Positions 1 to 8,989 of a stretch of 64,000 bases of DNA are shown in pieces. The DNA comes from an uncultured Saprospiraceae bacterium (lineage in GTDB: Bacteria; Bacteroidota; Bacteroidia; Chitinophagales; Saprospiraceae), in assembly GCA_938015595.1 (NCBI GenBank), contig CALLPI010000006.1:1-64000 (forward strand). Reading direction: 5' to 3'. A model generated the notes under the pieces. That model worked only from the letters and a program-made list of their open reading frames with translations, made no database searches and was not told the origin of the DNA. The translations under genes and the position numbers were made by a program. How positions within the stretch are numbered: position 1 is the stretch's first letter; each line of letters starts with the position of its first letter.

Positions 1-666
1 CCAGCTACTCCAGCTACCCCAGCTACCCCAACCACTCCCCCTCGCTCTGCTACAGGCCATAAGCCGCGCTTTATGTGGTGCCTTGACAACGGTCATGGTC
101 GGCGCACACCAGGTAAGCGCTCGCCTTTGTTTGACGATGGCAAAACGCGCTTTTTTGAGTTTGAATTCAACCGGGACATTGTGCGCCTCATCCGCGAAGA
201 ACTGGATAAAAGGGGAGTCAGGTACTTCATCACTGTACCCGAGGTGGACATTGACGACTTCCTCAAAGGCCGGGTGGACAGAGCCAACAACCTCCAGTCG
301 GACCTGCCCAAAATTTTTGTCTCGGTACATGCCAATGCCGGCCCTGCGCCCACACCCGAATCCTGGAGCCCTGCTAATGGCATCGAAACTTGGTTTTTTC
401 ACGGCAGTAAGCGCAGCCAAAAACTCGCCTCGGTATTTCAGAAATATCTCATACAACATACAGGGTTCCGCAACCGCCAGATCAAGTCGCAGCCAGAAGG
501 GCAATTCTACGTGTTGCGCAATACTACCATGCCGGCCGTGCTGACGGAAAACGGCTTCTACAACAACAAAACCGAAGTCATGGAGCTGATGAAGCCCGAA
601 GTGCGCAAAAAAATTGCCGACGCACACGTAGCCGCTATCATGGAAATTGAGCGCGATGGGCTCTAA
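1..666 (+). CDS. N-acetylmuramoyl-L-alanine amidase (Amidase_3), 5' partial
   Basis: The gene enters from outside the window: the reading frame is open from base 1, and an internal ATG at 73 is unlikely to be the true start. The first residues are a Pro-Ala-Thr repeat followed by Thr/Pro-rich sequence, a typical flexible linker before a secreted catalytic domain. The rest matches the zinc amidase fold that cleaves the bond between N-acetylmuramic acid and L-alanine in peptidoglycan. Visible hallmarks are NGHG (zinc His) at the start, a Glu-rich FEFEFN segment, SVHAN (second zinc His) and LTENGF near the C terminus (catalytic Glu). It probably acts in the periplasm in cell-wall remodelling. 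The family assignment is firm; the full architecture cannot be seen. Confidence 0.88.
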   Translation, partial: PATPATPATPTTPPRSATGHKPRFMWCLDNGHGRRTPGKRSPLFDDGKTRFFEFEFNRDIVRLIREELDKRGVRYFITVPEVDIDDFLKGRVDRANNLQSDLPKIFVSVHANAGPAPTPESWSPANGIETWFFHGSKRSQKLASVFQKYLIQHTGFRNRQIKSQPEGQFYVLRNTTMPAVLTENGFYNNKTEVMELMKPEVRKKIADAHVAAIMEIERDGL

Positions 667-716
667 CACACTGCTATTTGCCGAATGTTGACTATCTTGG
701 CCACAAATCCGCACGA

Positions 717-1488
717 GCCATAAGAAAAATCCTTGGGTTGTGCCTACTGCTATTGGCAACGTAGGCACGCAATGCCGATAATCCTTCAGTTTCAGAAGAG
801 CACAACGTCGTGCATAAAAATACCACTGCTGCCGAGTCAGCGGAGATGGCGATCGAAGAAGCCCCCCGACGACGCTTCCCCCAAACCAGCGCGACGTACT
901 CTCTACTGCCTTAAGCGCCTAAAGGTGCCTTATTTTCATGTGGAGTATGCGCTCAGGCAAGTCAACGGAAAATGGACGTGCCTTTGGCCTTCCACCGAGG
1001 AGCCGTTGAAGGGTGTAGTAGTAGATACCAAAAGTGGCTTTATGATAGTGGATTCTGGTACTGGCGGCGGCGAATGGACTTTTCGCGTCGTCTTCTTTCA
1101 CATGGCCGACGCTAACCCCTTGTTGGGCATTACCCACACCTTCTTCGACGGGGCTACCCTGCTGCATGAGTGTTACTTCCTCAAACCCGAAGACTCCAGG
1201 CAGTTGGACTGGACCAAACAGATCATCAAGCAAGTGTCTGCCTTTGATTTCTTGCCCCAAGATAACGCCGAGGAGCCCGTCATAGCACAAAAACTCCTGC
1301 CAGCATCACTTGAACTGCCTCGCTATGGTACAGTAGTGAAAGCCAAGGTTTACACCGGCCTCAAGGACATCTACTGCCGAGGCAACGAAAATGAGTTTTC
1401 TGATTATTGCGGGCTATTCGGGCAAGTGAGGCACACGGAGATAGCCTTCAAGTGGAACAAAGAAAAAGGGCGATTTTTTCAGGAGTGA
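717..1488 (+). pseudogene. Probable broken gene for an exported protein of unknown function
   Basis: A long frame (733-1488, TTG start) is protein-like only from about 905 onward, where it reads as a soluble domain with aromatic-rich strands and four Cys residues. Its first 60 residues look like out-of-frame translation. The adjacent frame through 720-911 instead reads as a basic start and Leu-rich core (RKILGLCLLLLAT), followed by an acidic stretch, as in a signal peptide and mature N terminus. It is interrupted by TAG at 762 and ends in TAA at 909. The simplest reading is one gene with an in-frame stop and a frameshift near 900. I recognise no family. An assembly error, or a shorter intact gene starting later, remains possible. 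Confidence 0.45.
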
Positions 1489-1596
1489 TTTTCGAGTAGG
1501 CAAAGTACAACTACTATTCAAAAACCATTATATTTGTGTGACTTCAGGTCAACCCATCGTCTAATATACGTTTTTCACCAAAATCAGCAAAGTACA

Positions 1597-2223
1597 ATGA
1601 ATCTCAATTTGATAGACTTGCTCCAGGGGCAACTGCCCGACCAAATGCTGGATCAACTTAGCAACCAGATAGGTAGCGCTGACCGCCAGCAAACTGCTAC
1701 CGCCGCATCGGGCATCGTTGCCACCCTTGTGAGCGCGCTAGCGCGCAACGCCTCCAGTGAGCGAGGCGCTCAGTCGCTGGCCAATGCTCTGGACAGCGAC
1801 CACGACGGAAGTATCCTGGAGAACTTGGCCGGCCTCTTAGGCGGTGGTCAAGTGCCTGCCCAGCAAAGCCGCGCTTTAAATGGAGCTGGCATTCTCAAGC
1901 ATATACTCGGAGACCGCCAAGGCAGTGCCATTGAGATGATCAGCCAGATGAGTGGCCTCAACTCCAACCAAACCGGCAGCATGATGCAAATGCTCGCACC
2001 AGTAGTGATGGGGCTGCTAGGCAAAACTAAGCGCGAACAAGGGCTGGATGTGAGTGGCTTGGTAAATCTACTTTCCGGTACAGCTCAGTCTCGCCAGGCG
2101 CAAAGCAATCCCGCCATGAGAATGGTGACTATGCTGCTGGATCGCGACCGCGACGGCAGTGCTATGGACGACATTGCCCGCATTGGCCTCAACGTACTGG
2201 GCAATCTGTTCAAGAAGAAGTAA
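1597..2223 (+). CDS. DUF937 family protein with two EF-hand-like Asp loops
   Basis: A 208-residue, mostly helical, Gln/Leu/Gly-rich protein resembling DUF937 proteins. ATG 1597 is preferred over an upstream alternative start at 1534 because the DUF937-like sequence begins there (MNLNLIDLLQGQ). No signal peptide is seen, so it is probably cytoplasmic. Two loops, DSDHDG near residues 66-71 and DRDRDG near residues 182-187, match the first half of an EF-hand or dockerin calcium loop but lack the usual twelfth-position Glu. The function of DUF937 is not known. It is convergent with the CBS gene, and the two share a hairpin terminator. Confidence 0.72.
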   Translation: MNLNLIDLLQGQLPDQMLDQLSNQIGSADRQQTATAASGIVATLVSALARNASSERGAQSLANALDSDHDGSILENLAGLLGGGQVPAQQSRALNGAGILKHILGDRQGSAIEMISQMSGLNSNQTGSMMQMLAPVVMGLLGKTKREQGLDVSGLVNLLSGTAQSRQAQSNPAMRMVTMLLDRDRDGSAMDDIARIGLNVLGNLFKKK

Positions 2224-2245
2224 AGTACAATAAAGGGAATAACAC

Positions 2246-2273
2246 GAAGGGTTGGCCTTGAGGTCAACCCTTC
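2246..2273. terminator. Bidirectional hairpin terminator
   Basis: Arms GAAGGGTTGGCC (2246-2257) and GGTCAACCCTTC (2262-2273) pair over 12 positions with one G-T wobble and a 4-base loop. The hairpin lies between the stop codons of the convergent DUF937 and CBS genes, with T-rich sequence after it on the plus strand. Confidence 0.75.
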
Positions 2274-2286
2274 TTCGTTTGGAGAA

Positions 2287-2739
2287 TCAGAGGTTTTCCA
2301 GTATTTGCTCGGGCGTTATCTTTTCTTGAGATACCGCTTTGATGATATCAAAGGTAGTGAGGATGCCTACCAATTCATTGCTATCGCTTACGATAGGAAT
2401 AGCATGGAAGCGATTGACCAGGAATACCTCCAGTGCCACGTTGATGCGGTCTTCGGGAGACAGCTTGGCCAAGCCGGTGGTCATGATGTCTTCTGCTTTG
2501 TAGGCGCGCAGACGGGCTTCGTTCACGTAGCGGTCTTCCTCGCTTTGGTTGTAACCGCGCATGAAGTGCAGGAAGTCAGTTTTACTGATAAGACCTACCA
2601 ACTCTTTGTAGCGCACTACAGGCAAGTGATGTATGTTGTGCGTATCAAACAACTCCTGCACTTTGGAGAGCTTATCTTCGGGGTTCACGGTAATGAGATG
2701 GGTACTCATGATCGTTTTGATGGGTGCGAGAATGTTCAT
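2287..2739 (-). CDS. CBS-domain pair protein
   Basis: A 150-residue protein made almost entirely of two CBS motifs, the Bateman module that usually binds adenosine nucleotides and senses energy state. The first runs through IKTIMSTHLITV...HHLPVV (about residues 7-60) and the second through DIMTTGLAKLSPEDRI...HAIPIV (about 82-140). No catalytic or membrane domain is attached, so it probably regulates a partner that cannot be deduced. ATG 2739 is used because the longer frame begins with TTG. It is transcribed alone, toward the shared terminator. Confidence 0.85.
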   Translation of the reverse strand: MNILAPIKTIMSTHLITVNPEDKLSKVQELFDTHNIHHLPVVRYKELVGLISKTDFLHFMRGYNQSEEDRYVNEARLRAYKAEDIMTTGLAKLSPEDRINVALEVFLVNRFHAIPIVSDSNELVGILTTFDIIKAVSQEKITPEQILENL

Positions 2740-2866
2740 TTGCAGCAATGTTTTGGTGATGAAGAATGTCTCGAATACTCAGCGAATGTAGCGCATTGCG
2801 CCGAGGTGCACCAATGATACCCATCATAAGGAATGATTGATTTTTATCAACTGGAATTCCACGCAG

Positions 2867-3283
2867 TTAATGTGCGCACCGGGCGCAGCGCCCGTTGATG
2901 ATTAGGCAGGTGTTTTCTACTACAAAGCCTGGCGGAGCAGCAGCAGCTATAGGCGTTTTTATGTCTTCTACACAGAAGGTTTGACCACAGGTATCGCAAT
3001 GAAAGTGAGCGTGGTCGTCCTGATGGGCACGCTCGCCACAGCCAGCGTGGCAAAGAGCGTACTTAAGTTTGTCGCTACCGTCTATAGCTTTATGAATCAG
3101 CCCGTACTCTTCGAAGGTTTTCAGCGTTCGGTACAGGGTGATGCGATCAGACTCGCGTAGGGCATCTTCAATATCTTTTTGTGACAGTGCTCGAGTATGC
3201 TGCAGGAAAATATCCAGCACGCGCTCCCGGAATCGGGTTTTGCGCAACCGGTGTGCGGCGAGAAGTTCGTGTGGCGAGGCCAT
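2867..3283 (-). CDS. Fur-family metal-responsive repressor, Zur-like candidate
   Basis: A 138-residue regulator of the Fur superfamily. The N-terminal winged helix (residues about 10-70) includes the recognition segment ITLYRTLKTFEEYGLI. The C-terminal part carries a His cluster (HDAHF-like, about residues 87-95) and two CxxC pairs, Cys96/Cys99 and Cys133/Cys136, expected to hold structural zinc, plus an extra Cys104. Proteins of this type dimerise and bind inverted repeats when loaded with metal. ATG 3283 is chosen over an upstream TTG. It is the only Fur-type regulator in the window and thus the obvious candidate to read the palindromes at 15833, 15872 and 42086, but no sequence evidence links them directly. 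The metal (Zn, Fe or Mn) cannot be settled from sequence alone. Confidence 0.85.
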   Translation of the reverse strand: MASPHELLAAHRLRKTRFRERVLDIFLQHTRALSQKDIEDALRESDRITLYRTLKTFEEYGLIHKAIDGSDKLKYALCHAGCGERAHQDDHAHFHCDTCGQTFCVEDIKTPIAAAAPPGFVVENTCLIINGRCARCAH

Positions 3284-3461
3284 AGGGAGCAACGCGCTTT
3301 TGGATTTGGAAGGTTAAAACAAGAAATTTTGCCATTACAAACGTCGGCGAGCCGCCTATTGTTTTGGTGCGCCGGCGCTTTGCAAGGATTTTAGGCACAG
3401 GCTGAGCCGCCCACTGCTGTGCGCATGAAGGTGCTCGCAAAGAGAGCAAAGTACGCAAAGG

Positions 3462-4769
3462 CTACTGCCGTATAAGTTTCGCCATCCAGCCAGGCTGCCC
3501 TTGGGGGCGTACTTGCAGGAAGTACATACCCGAAGGCAAATGGCTCAAATCCAGCAACTGATGAGGTTGGCCTTGTTGTGGCGGCACGACGAGCTGCCCT
3601 CGGGCATTAGTCACAGAGAAGGTGTACGTGCCAAGATCATGTGGGAGACGCCATTGAAACATCCCTGCAGAAGGGTTAGGAAAGACCCAAACCTGTGTCA
3701 GAGTACCTTGGGCGCGCTCGCGCACACGACTGGGCATCAGCGGCAAGTTGGCACGTAGGCTGGTCAGTACGGTGCGCATAATGGCTACTTGGCCGGCGGT
3801 GAAGGAGTTTTGGCAGGTTTCGGTAGAGTAATCCATGTAGTTTTCGATCATATCGGGCAGGTCACTGGGGCCATCGTTGCAGGTGTTTTGCTGCGGATTG
3901 CAGACAAACTGGCTTTGCCGGCCTTGGTTGGGTGTATCATCCACGCCGTCATCGGCATTACAGTCAGGCAAGCCCAGCAACCCCGATAGGCCGTCGCCTG
4001 AAATATGGCGTAAGCCCAGGTAGTGGCCTACTTCATGGGCTACCGTGCGGCCGCGCATGGGCAGGTTCAGCCCCCAGGCATTGTAGGTAAGGCTATCGCC
4101 CACGGTGCGGTAGTCCACCACCACGCCGTCCAGTTCGGGAGAAGGTGCGCTGGCGCCGTTGGGCCAGTTGGGTAGCCCCGGAGGCGGGTAGGCATAGCCA
4201 AGAATGGGGCTTTGCTGGCCAAGAATATTAAGCGGACGAATGGCGCAAATCCATAGATTGAGGTAGTTGGCAGGGTCTATTGCATCGCTGCCGCCCTGAG
4301 CCGTGCGCTTCACCTTGTCGGGCAAAGTTGTGCCGCTGAGGCTAAAAGTGGGCTGAAAAATTTCATTAGTTTGTACGCGGATGACCCTGTCAAGGACAAA
4401 TTCAATGCCAGCGTCGGCCACTACGGGATGAAACAGTGGGCGGGTATTGATCGTATCGGAGTTGCGGCGGCGATAGACTTGGTTGAGTACGCGAATCTGG
4501 GCGTCAATGCGCTCCTGAGAGATGTTTTCTATGGCTTCGCGCCATACCACGTGCACTACCACAGGTATAGTAAATACTTGCTCTGGGTCTTTGGCAGCTA
4601 CATTGGGCAGGTGCGCTTCAATAGCGCGCCGTAGCGCAGCCTGGTAGCCGGGGTATTCCTGTTCGTATTGATATACAGCGAGGTCGTACAGGCAGGGGTT
4701 GATCATTTGAGCAGGCAAATCAGTGACGGCGTAGAGACCTATTGCCCAGAGGAGAAGTTGTTTTTTCAT
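3462..4769 (-). CDS. Secreted M43 (pappalysin-like) metalloprotease with T9SS sorting domain
   Basis: A 435-residue secreted protease. A signal peptide (MKKQLLLWAIGLYAVTDLPA) opens the protein and fixes the start at ATG 4769. The zinc motif HEVGHYLGLRH (His245, Glu246, His249, His255) and the Met-turn MDY (Met311) place it in the metzincin family M43 with cytophagalysin and ulilysin. Several Cys residues between the motif and Met-turn probably form disulfides. The last 75 residues, from VWVFPNPSAG to the end, are a T9SS type A sorting domain, so the enzyme should cross the outer membrane and be released or surface-anchored. It lies divergent from the peptide transporter gene, so the pair may digest and import extracellular peptides (inference). 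Confidence 0.9.
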   Translation of the reverse strand: MKKQLLLWAIGLYAVTDLPAQMINPCLYDLAVYQYEQEYPGYQAALRRAIEAHLPNVAAKDPEQVFTIPVVVHVVWREAIENISQERIDAQIRVLNQVYRRRNSDTINTRPLFHPVVADAGIEFVLDRVIRVQTNEIFQPTFSLSGTTLPDKVKRTAQGGSDAIDPANYLNLWICAIRPLNILGQQSPILGYAYPPPGLPNWPNGASAPSPELDGVVVDYRTVGDSLTYNAWGLNLPMRGRTVAHEVGHYLGLRHISGDGLSGLLGLPDCNADDGVDDTPNQGRQSQFVCNPQQNTCNDGPSDLPDMIENYMDYSTETCQNSFTAGQVAIMRTVLTSLRANLPLMPSRVRERAQGTLTQVWVFPNPSAGMFQWRLPHDLGTYTFSVTNARGQLVVPPQQGQPHQLLDLSHLPSGMYFLQVRPQGQPGWMAKLIRQ

Positions 4770-4829
4770 AGCCAGACGGGAATTTGAGGGCAATATCAGG
4801 AAATTTTCAGAGTAAAAAATTTTTTGAGG

Positions 4830-4858
4830 TTGGTTTCTTTAGAAAAAATCTAACTTTA
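4830..4858 (+). promoter_or_regulatory. Bacteroidota-type promoter for the peptide transporter
   Basis: TTG at 4830-4832, an 18-base spacer and TAACTTTA at 4851-4858 resemble the -33/-7 pair (TTG, TAnnTTTG). It lies 57 bases before the POT start codon, in the divergent gap with the M43 protease. Confidence 0.5.
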
Positions 4859-4915
4859 GCCGCATTTTTCTCGCACAAAATTTGTTCCAACCTGTCATAA
4901 ACAAGCATTAAACGT

Positions 4916-6478
4916 ATGAATACTGCTTTACTACTGTTGATTCTTGGCTGGGCTTTTGTACTGATTTGGGTACCGCTGGTGGTACTGTCGCAGCGCAAGA
5001 TGCACCCCAGAGCTTTGTTCACCTTGTTTTTTGCCGAAATGTGGGAGCGCTTTTCCTTTTATGGCATGCGCGCTTTTCTCATATTGTATATGGTATCAGA
5101 GATATTCAAGCAATATAACCAACCAGAAGCCGACGCCAAATCATATGGCGTGTACGGGGCTTTCAATGCCTTGCTGTATGCAGCGCCTATCGTGGGCGGC
5201 ATGCTGGCCGATCGTATCATTGGCTTCCGCAAGGCCATCATTCTGGGAGGCTTGTTTATGGCTGCTGGGCAGTTTACGCTGGCGTTCAATGCTTCATCGG
5301 GCAATCAGTCACTCCTGTTTTTTACGGGGTTAGGTCTGCTGGCGGTGGGCAACGGCTTTTTTAAGCCCAACATCTCCAGTTTTCTAGGCACGTTTTATGA
5401 CCGCAACGACAACCGCAAGGACAGCGCCTTCACCATATTTTATATGGGTATCAACGTGGGCGCACTGCTGGCACCACTCACTTGCGGCTATCTGGCGCGG
5501 GAAATTCACTACTCGCTGGGCTTTACAGCAGCCGGCATAGGTATGTTGTTGGGCTTGATTGTATTTTGGATCAACATGAGCAAATATGAGGACAAGGGCA
5601 ATGCCCCCGACCCTGACGTAAACAAGCCCATCGTGGCAGGGCTAAACAAGTTCTGGCTCATTGTGCTAGCCTCGCTGGCTTTTGTCCCCACATTCGCCTG
5701 GCTGATTCGCTCAGAAGAGATCACCAGCTGGCTGTTGGTCGTTGTAGGCCTGGGCGTCATTGGGTACCTGCTCTACACCTCCTTTACAGCTGAAGACAAA
5801 AAAGAAGGCCAGCGACTGTTGGTATTTATTTCCCTGTTCTTCTTCCATATGATTTTCTGGACGCTGTTTGAGCAGGCTGGCGGATCGCTCAACATTCTCA
5901 CCGATCGCTATGTGAACAAGATGGGCATAGAGACCTCCCAGTTTCAGTCAGTCAATCCCTTGTTTATCATCCTGTTTGCACCGCTCTTCACCTGGATATG
6001 GACGCAACTGAGCAAGCGAAAAACAGAGCCGCGCACGCCAGTTAAGTTCGTACTTGCACTGGTACAGATGGCCTTAGGCTATTTTATTATCGTGGTGGGC
6101 GCCAAATCTATCTTGGGTAGTGCAGACAATGGAGCGCTCATTCCGCTGCACTTTCTGTTGTTCATGTACATGTTCCATACTACAGGAGAGCTAAGCCTTT
6201 CGCCAGTAGGGCTTTCGGTAGTCACCAAGCTCTCGCCAGCCAAGACGGTAGGCTTTGTGATGGGGTCTTGGTTTTTATCTATTGCGTTTGCCCATAAAAT
6301 TGGTGGTTTTCTGGGGCAGTTGATTGCTCAGCCTGCTGAAGGCGCTACCAAAGCTGCCGAACTGGGCAACTTTATCAGCGTGTACATGAACTGGGGCGTG
6401 TATCTCGTACTGGCCTGCGCTGCCTTGTTGCTGCTGCTTTCGCCTGTGCTTAAGAAATGGATGCACGGAGTACATTAA
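4916..6478 (+). CDS. POT/PTR family proton-coupled oligopeptide transporter
   Basis: A 520-residue inner-membrane carrier of the major facilitator superfamily, proton-dependent oligopeptide transporter branch (DtpT/DtpA type). It imports di- and tripeptides using the proton gradient. The family signature EMWERFSFYGMRA (ExxERFxYY-type) lies near residues 42-54, and about 13-14 hydrophobic helices follow. The second hallmark FYMGINVGAL-like segment is near residue 180. A leading extra helix (residues 1-24) precedes the family core, as in some Bacteroidota members. Length is normal for the family. A Bacteroidota-type promoter lies upstream. Confidence 0.93.
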   Translation: MNTALLLLILGWAFVLIWVPLVVLSQRKMHPRALFTLFFAEMWERFSFYGMRAFLILYMVSEIFKQYNQPEADAKSYGVYGAFNALLYAAPIVGGMLADRIIGFRKAIILGGLFMAAGQFTLAFNASSGNQSLLFFTGLGLLAVGNGFFKPNISSFLGTFYDRNDNRKDSAFTIFYMGINVGALLAPLTCGYLAREIHYSLGFTAAGIGMLLGLIVFWINMSKYEDKGNAPDPDVNKPIVAGLNKFWLIVLASLAFVPTFAWLIRSEEITSWLLVVVGLGVIGYLLYTSFTAEDKKEGQRLLVFISLFFFHMIFWTLFEQAGGSLNILTDRYVNKMGIETSQFQSVNPLFIILFAPLFTWIWTQLSKRKTEPRTPVKFVLALVQMALGYFIIVVGAKSILGSADNGALIPLHFLLFMYMFHTTGELSLSPVGLSVVTKLSPAKTVGFVMGSWFLSIAFAHKIGGFLGQLIAQPAEGATKAAELGNFISVYMNWGVYLVLACAALLLLLSPVLKKWMHGVH

Positions 6479-6549
6479 GTCAGCGAATTTTCGCTCTTCT
6501 GCAAAAAACACCTTACTTTCGCAGCGCTAATTGAAAACCACGTACGCAC

Positions 6550-8943
6550 ATGAGCAGAAGAATCAAAAAGGCCGCCGTGCTCGGCTCCGGCCTAATGGGC
6601 AGTGGTATTGCCTGCCATTTCGCCAACATTGGCCTTGAAGTGCTGTTGCTGGACATTGTGCCCAATAACCTTGCAGAAGAAGAAAAAAGCCATCCCGCCG
6701 CCCGCAATCGCATAGCCGACAATGCATTGGCCAATGCCCTCAAAGCCAAGCCGGCCCCACTGTACGACAAAAAATTTGCCTCGCGTATCCGCACCGGCAA
6801 CTTTGAAGATCACATGCCACAAATTGCCGATTGCGACTGGGTGATCGAAGTGGTGGTGGAGCGCCTCGACATCAAGCAGCAGATATTTGCCCAAGTGGAC
6901 AAGTACCGCAAGCCCGGCTCCATTGTAAGTTCTAACACCTCCGGTATTCCTATACATCTGATGCTGGAAGGGCGTAGCGAGGACTTCCGCCGCCACTTTT
7001 TGGGCACGCACTTTTTCAATCCGCCTCGCTACATGCGCCTGTTGGAGATCATCCCCACCCCGGAAACCAACCCAGCACTCACAGATTTCCTTATGCGCTA
7101 CGGCAATGTATATCTGGGCAAGCAAACCGTACTGTGCAAAGATACGCCAGCCTTCATAGCCAACCGCGTGGGTGTATATGCCATGGCCAAGATATACCAA
7201 CTGACCACCCAATTGGGCCTTACTATTGACGAAGTGGATAAACTCACCGGCCCCGCCATTGGCCGCCCCAAAACCGGAACCTTCCGCCTGGGCGACCTCG
7301 TGGGCCACGATACTGCCGCCAAGGTGATTGCCGGCATTCGCCAAAATTGCCCGCACGATGAGCAAGCCGGCGCTTTTGAAATACCTCGATACCTTCAGTT
7401 TTTGCTCGACAACAACTTTCTAGGCAACAAATCTGGCCAGGGCTTCTACAAGAAAACCAAAGAAAAAGACGCTTCCGGCAAAGACATCATCCTGGCTCTC
7501 GACCTGGAAACGCTAGAATATAAGCCTACGCAAAAATCGAGCCTGCCCAGCCTCAACCTCGCCAAGCAAATCGAAAACCTACACAAACGCATTCCCGCGC
7601 TTTTTGACGCTCCCGATAAAGGCGGCGAGCTTATACGCCGCTCCCTACTAGGGTTGTTTGCCTATGTGTCGAACCGCATACCCGAAATTACCGACGCCCC
7701 ATACAGCATTGACGATGCACTGCGCGCCGGCTTCGCCTGGGAGCTCGGACCGTTTGAGTACTGGGACCTCCTCGGCGTAGCACGATGCGTGGACCTGGCC
7801 GAAGCCCAAGGCGAGTCCATTGCTGCCTGGGTCAAAGACATGCTGGCCGCCGGCCACAACTCTTTCTACAAGCGCAGCCAAAGCCGCCGTATGTATTATG
7901 ATCCTGCCTCCAAGAGCTATAAGCCCATACCCGGTGCGGAGGCTTTCGTTATCTTAGACAACTACCGCGATGCGGCTCCGGTGCATACCACCTCCGAAAC
8001 CATTCTGCATGACATTGGCGATGGCGTGCTGTGCCTGGAGTTTACCAGCCCGCACAATACTATTGGCGAAGGCGTACTACGCGGTATCCAGGAGGCTATA
8101 CAAATTGCTGAAGAAGGCAACTGGAAAGGTCTCGTCATCGGCAACAATGCTGCGAACTTCTCTGTGGGTGCCAACCTGATGATGATTGCTATGATGGCCT
8201 ATCAGCAGGAGTTTGACGAGCTGAACATGGCTGTCAACTTCTTCCAGCAAACCACTATGCGCTGCCGCTATTCTGCCATACCAGTAGTGGCAGCTACCCA
8301 GGGCTACGTATTTGGCGGCGGCTGCGAAACACTCATGCACTGCGATGCAGCCGTATGTGCAGCGGAGTCTTACATTGGCCTTGTGGAAGTGGGCGTGGGC
8401 TTGCTGCCCGGCGGCGGCGGCACCAAGGAATTTGCTCTGCGCGCCTCTGATGCTTTCCACGAAGGCGATGTGTACATTCCTACGCTGATTGAAAAATTCA
8501 AAACCATTGCCATGGCCTCAGTAGCCACCTCCGCGTACGAAGCCTATAGCTATGGATACTTGCTGCCTAGCCGCGACAGGGTGGTGCTCAATAAAGACCG
8601 CGCCATTGCCGAGGCCAAGCAAAAAGTGCTGGAACTGGCCGACAACTACGTACAGCCCATTCCCCGCCAGGATGTATATGTACTAGGACGCCAGGGTATG
8701 GCTGCCTTACTGTTGGCTGCCAATGAGTTGTACCTCGGCCACTACGCCAGCGAGCATGATATTAAGATTGCAAAAAAAATTGCCTACGTACTATGTGGCG
8801 GCGACTTGACCGCGCCTCAGCACGTCTCAGAACAATACCTGCTGGATATTGAACGCGAGGCTTTCCTCAGCTTGTGCGGAGAGCAAAAAACCCTGGAACG
8901 TATCCAGCACATGCTGCAAACCAATAAGCCGCTACGAAACTGA
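6550..8943 (+). CDS. fadN: 3-hydroxyacyl-CoA dehydrogenase / enoyl-CoA hydratase fusion (FadN-type)
   Basis: A 797-residue bifunctional fatty-acid beta-oxidation enzyme. The NAD-binding dehydrogenase domain comes first (GSGLMGSGIA at residues 12-21, dinucleotide fold to about 190), followed by the 3HCDH C-terminal domain (about 195-430) and a crotonase domain at the C terminus (about 480-700). In the crotonase part both catalytic Glu positions are kept, in GGGCE and in GLVEV, before PGGGG. This order is the reverse of E. coli FadB and matches Bacillus FadN-like proteins. It hydrates enoyl-CoA and oxidises the resulting 3-hydroxyacyl-CoA. In many Bacteroidota a thiolase and acyl-CoA dehydrogenase follow; here neither does, so the other steps must be encoded elsewhere. 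Confidence 0.92.
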   Translation: MSRRIKKAAVLGSGLMGSGIACHFANIGLEVLLLDIVPNNLAEEEKSHPAARNRIADNALANALKAKPAPLYDKKFASRIRTGNFEDHMPQIADCDWVIEVVVERLDIKQQIFAQVDKYRKPGSIVSSNTSGIPIHLMLEGRSEDFRRHFLGTHFFNPPRYMRLLEIIPTPETNPALTDFLMRYGNVYLGKQTVLCKDTPAFIANRVGVYAMAKIYQLTTQLGLTIDEVDKLTGPAIGRPKTGTFRLGDLVGHDTAAKVIAGIRQNCPHDEQAGAFEIPRYLQFLLDNNFLGNKSGQGFYKKTKEKDASGKDIILALDLETLEYKPTQKSSLPSLNLAKQIENLHKRIPALFDAPDKGGELIRRSLLGLFAYVSNRIPEITDAPYSIDDALRAGFAWELGPFEYWDLLGVARCVDLAEAQGESIAAWVKDMLAAGHNSFYKRSQSRRMYYDPASKSYKPIPGAEAFVILDNYRDAAPVHTTSETILHDIGDGVLCLEFTSPHNTIGEGVLRGIQEAIQIAEEGNWKGLVIGNNAANFSVGANLMMIAMMAYQQEFDELNMAVNFFQQTTMRCRYSAIPVVAATQGYVFGGGCETLMHCDAAVCAAESYIGLVEVGVGLLPGGGGTKEFALRASDAFHEGDVYIPTLIEKFKTIAMASVATSAYEAYSYGYLLPSRDRVVLNKDRAIAEAKQKVLELADNYVQPIPRQDVYVLGRQGMAALLLAANELYLGHYASEHDIKIAKKIAYVLCGGDLTAPQHVSEQYLLDIEREAFLSLCGEQKTLERIQHMLQTNKPLRN

Positions 8944-8989
8944 CCCAGCCACTGTCGCGTCATCTACTAATTTTTTCCAGATACCCGAC

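Noticed and set aside
1-45. PAT tandem repeats as a DNA repeat element
   Set aside because: They are codon-level repeats of a Pro-rich linker in the amidase, so a protein feature rather than an independent element.
733-905. First 60 residues of the 733-1488 frame as a real N terminus
   Set aside because: The sequence is basic and Cys/Trp-rich without a signal peptide or a family match, and the other frame is more protein-like here.
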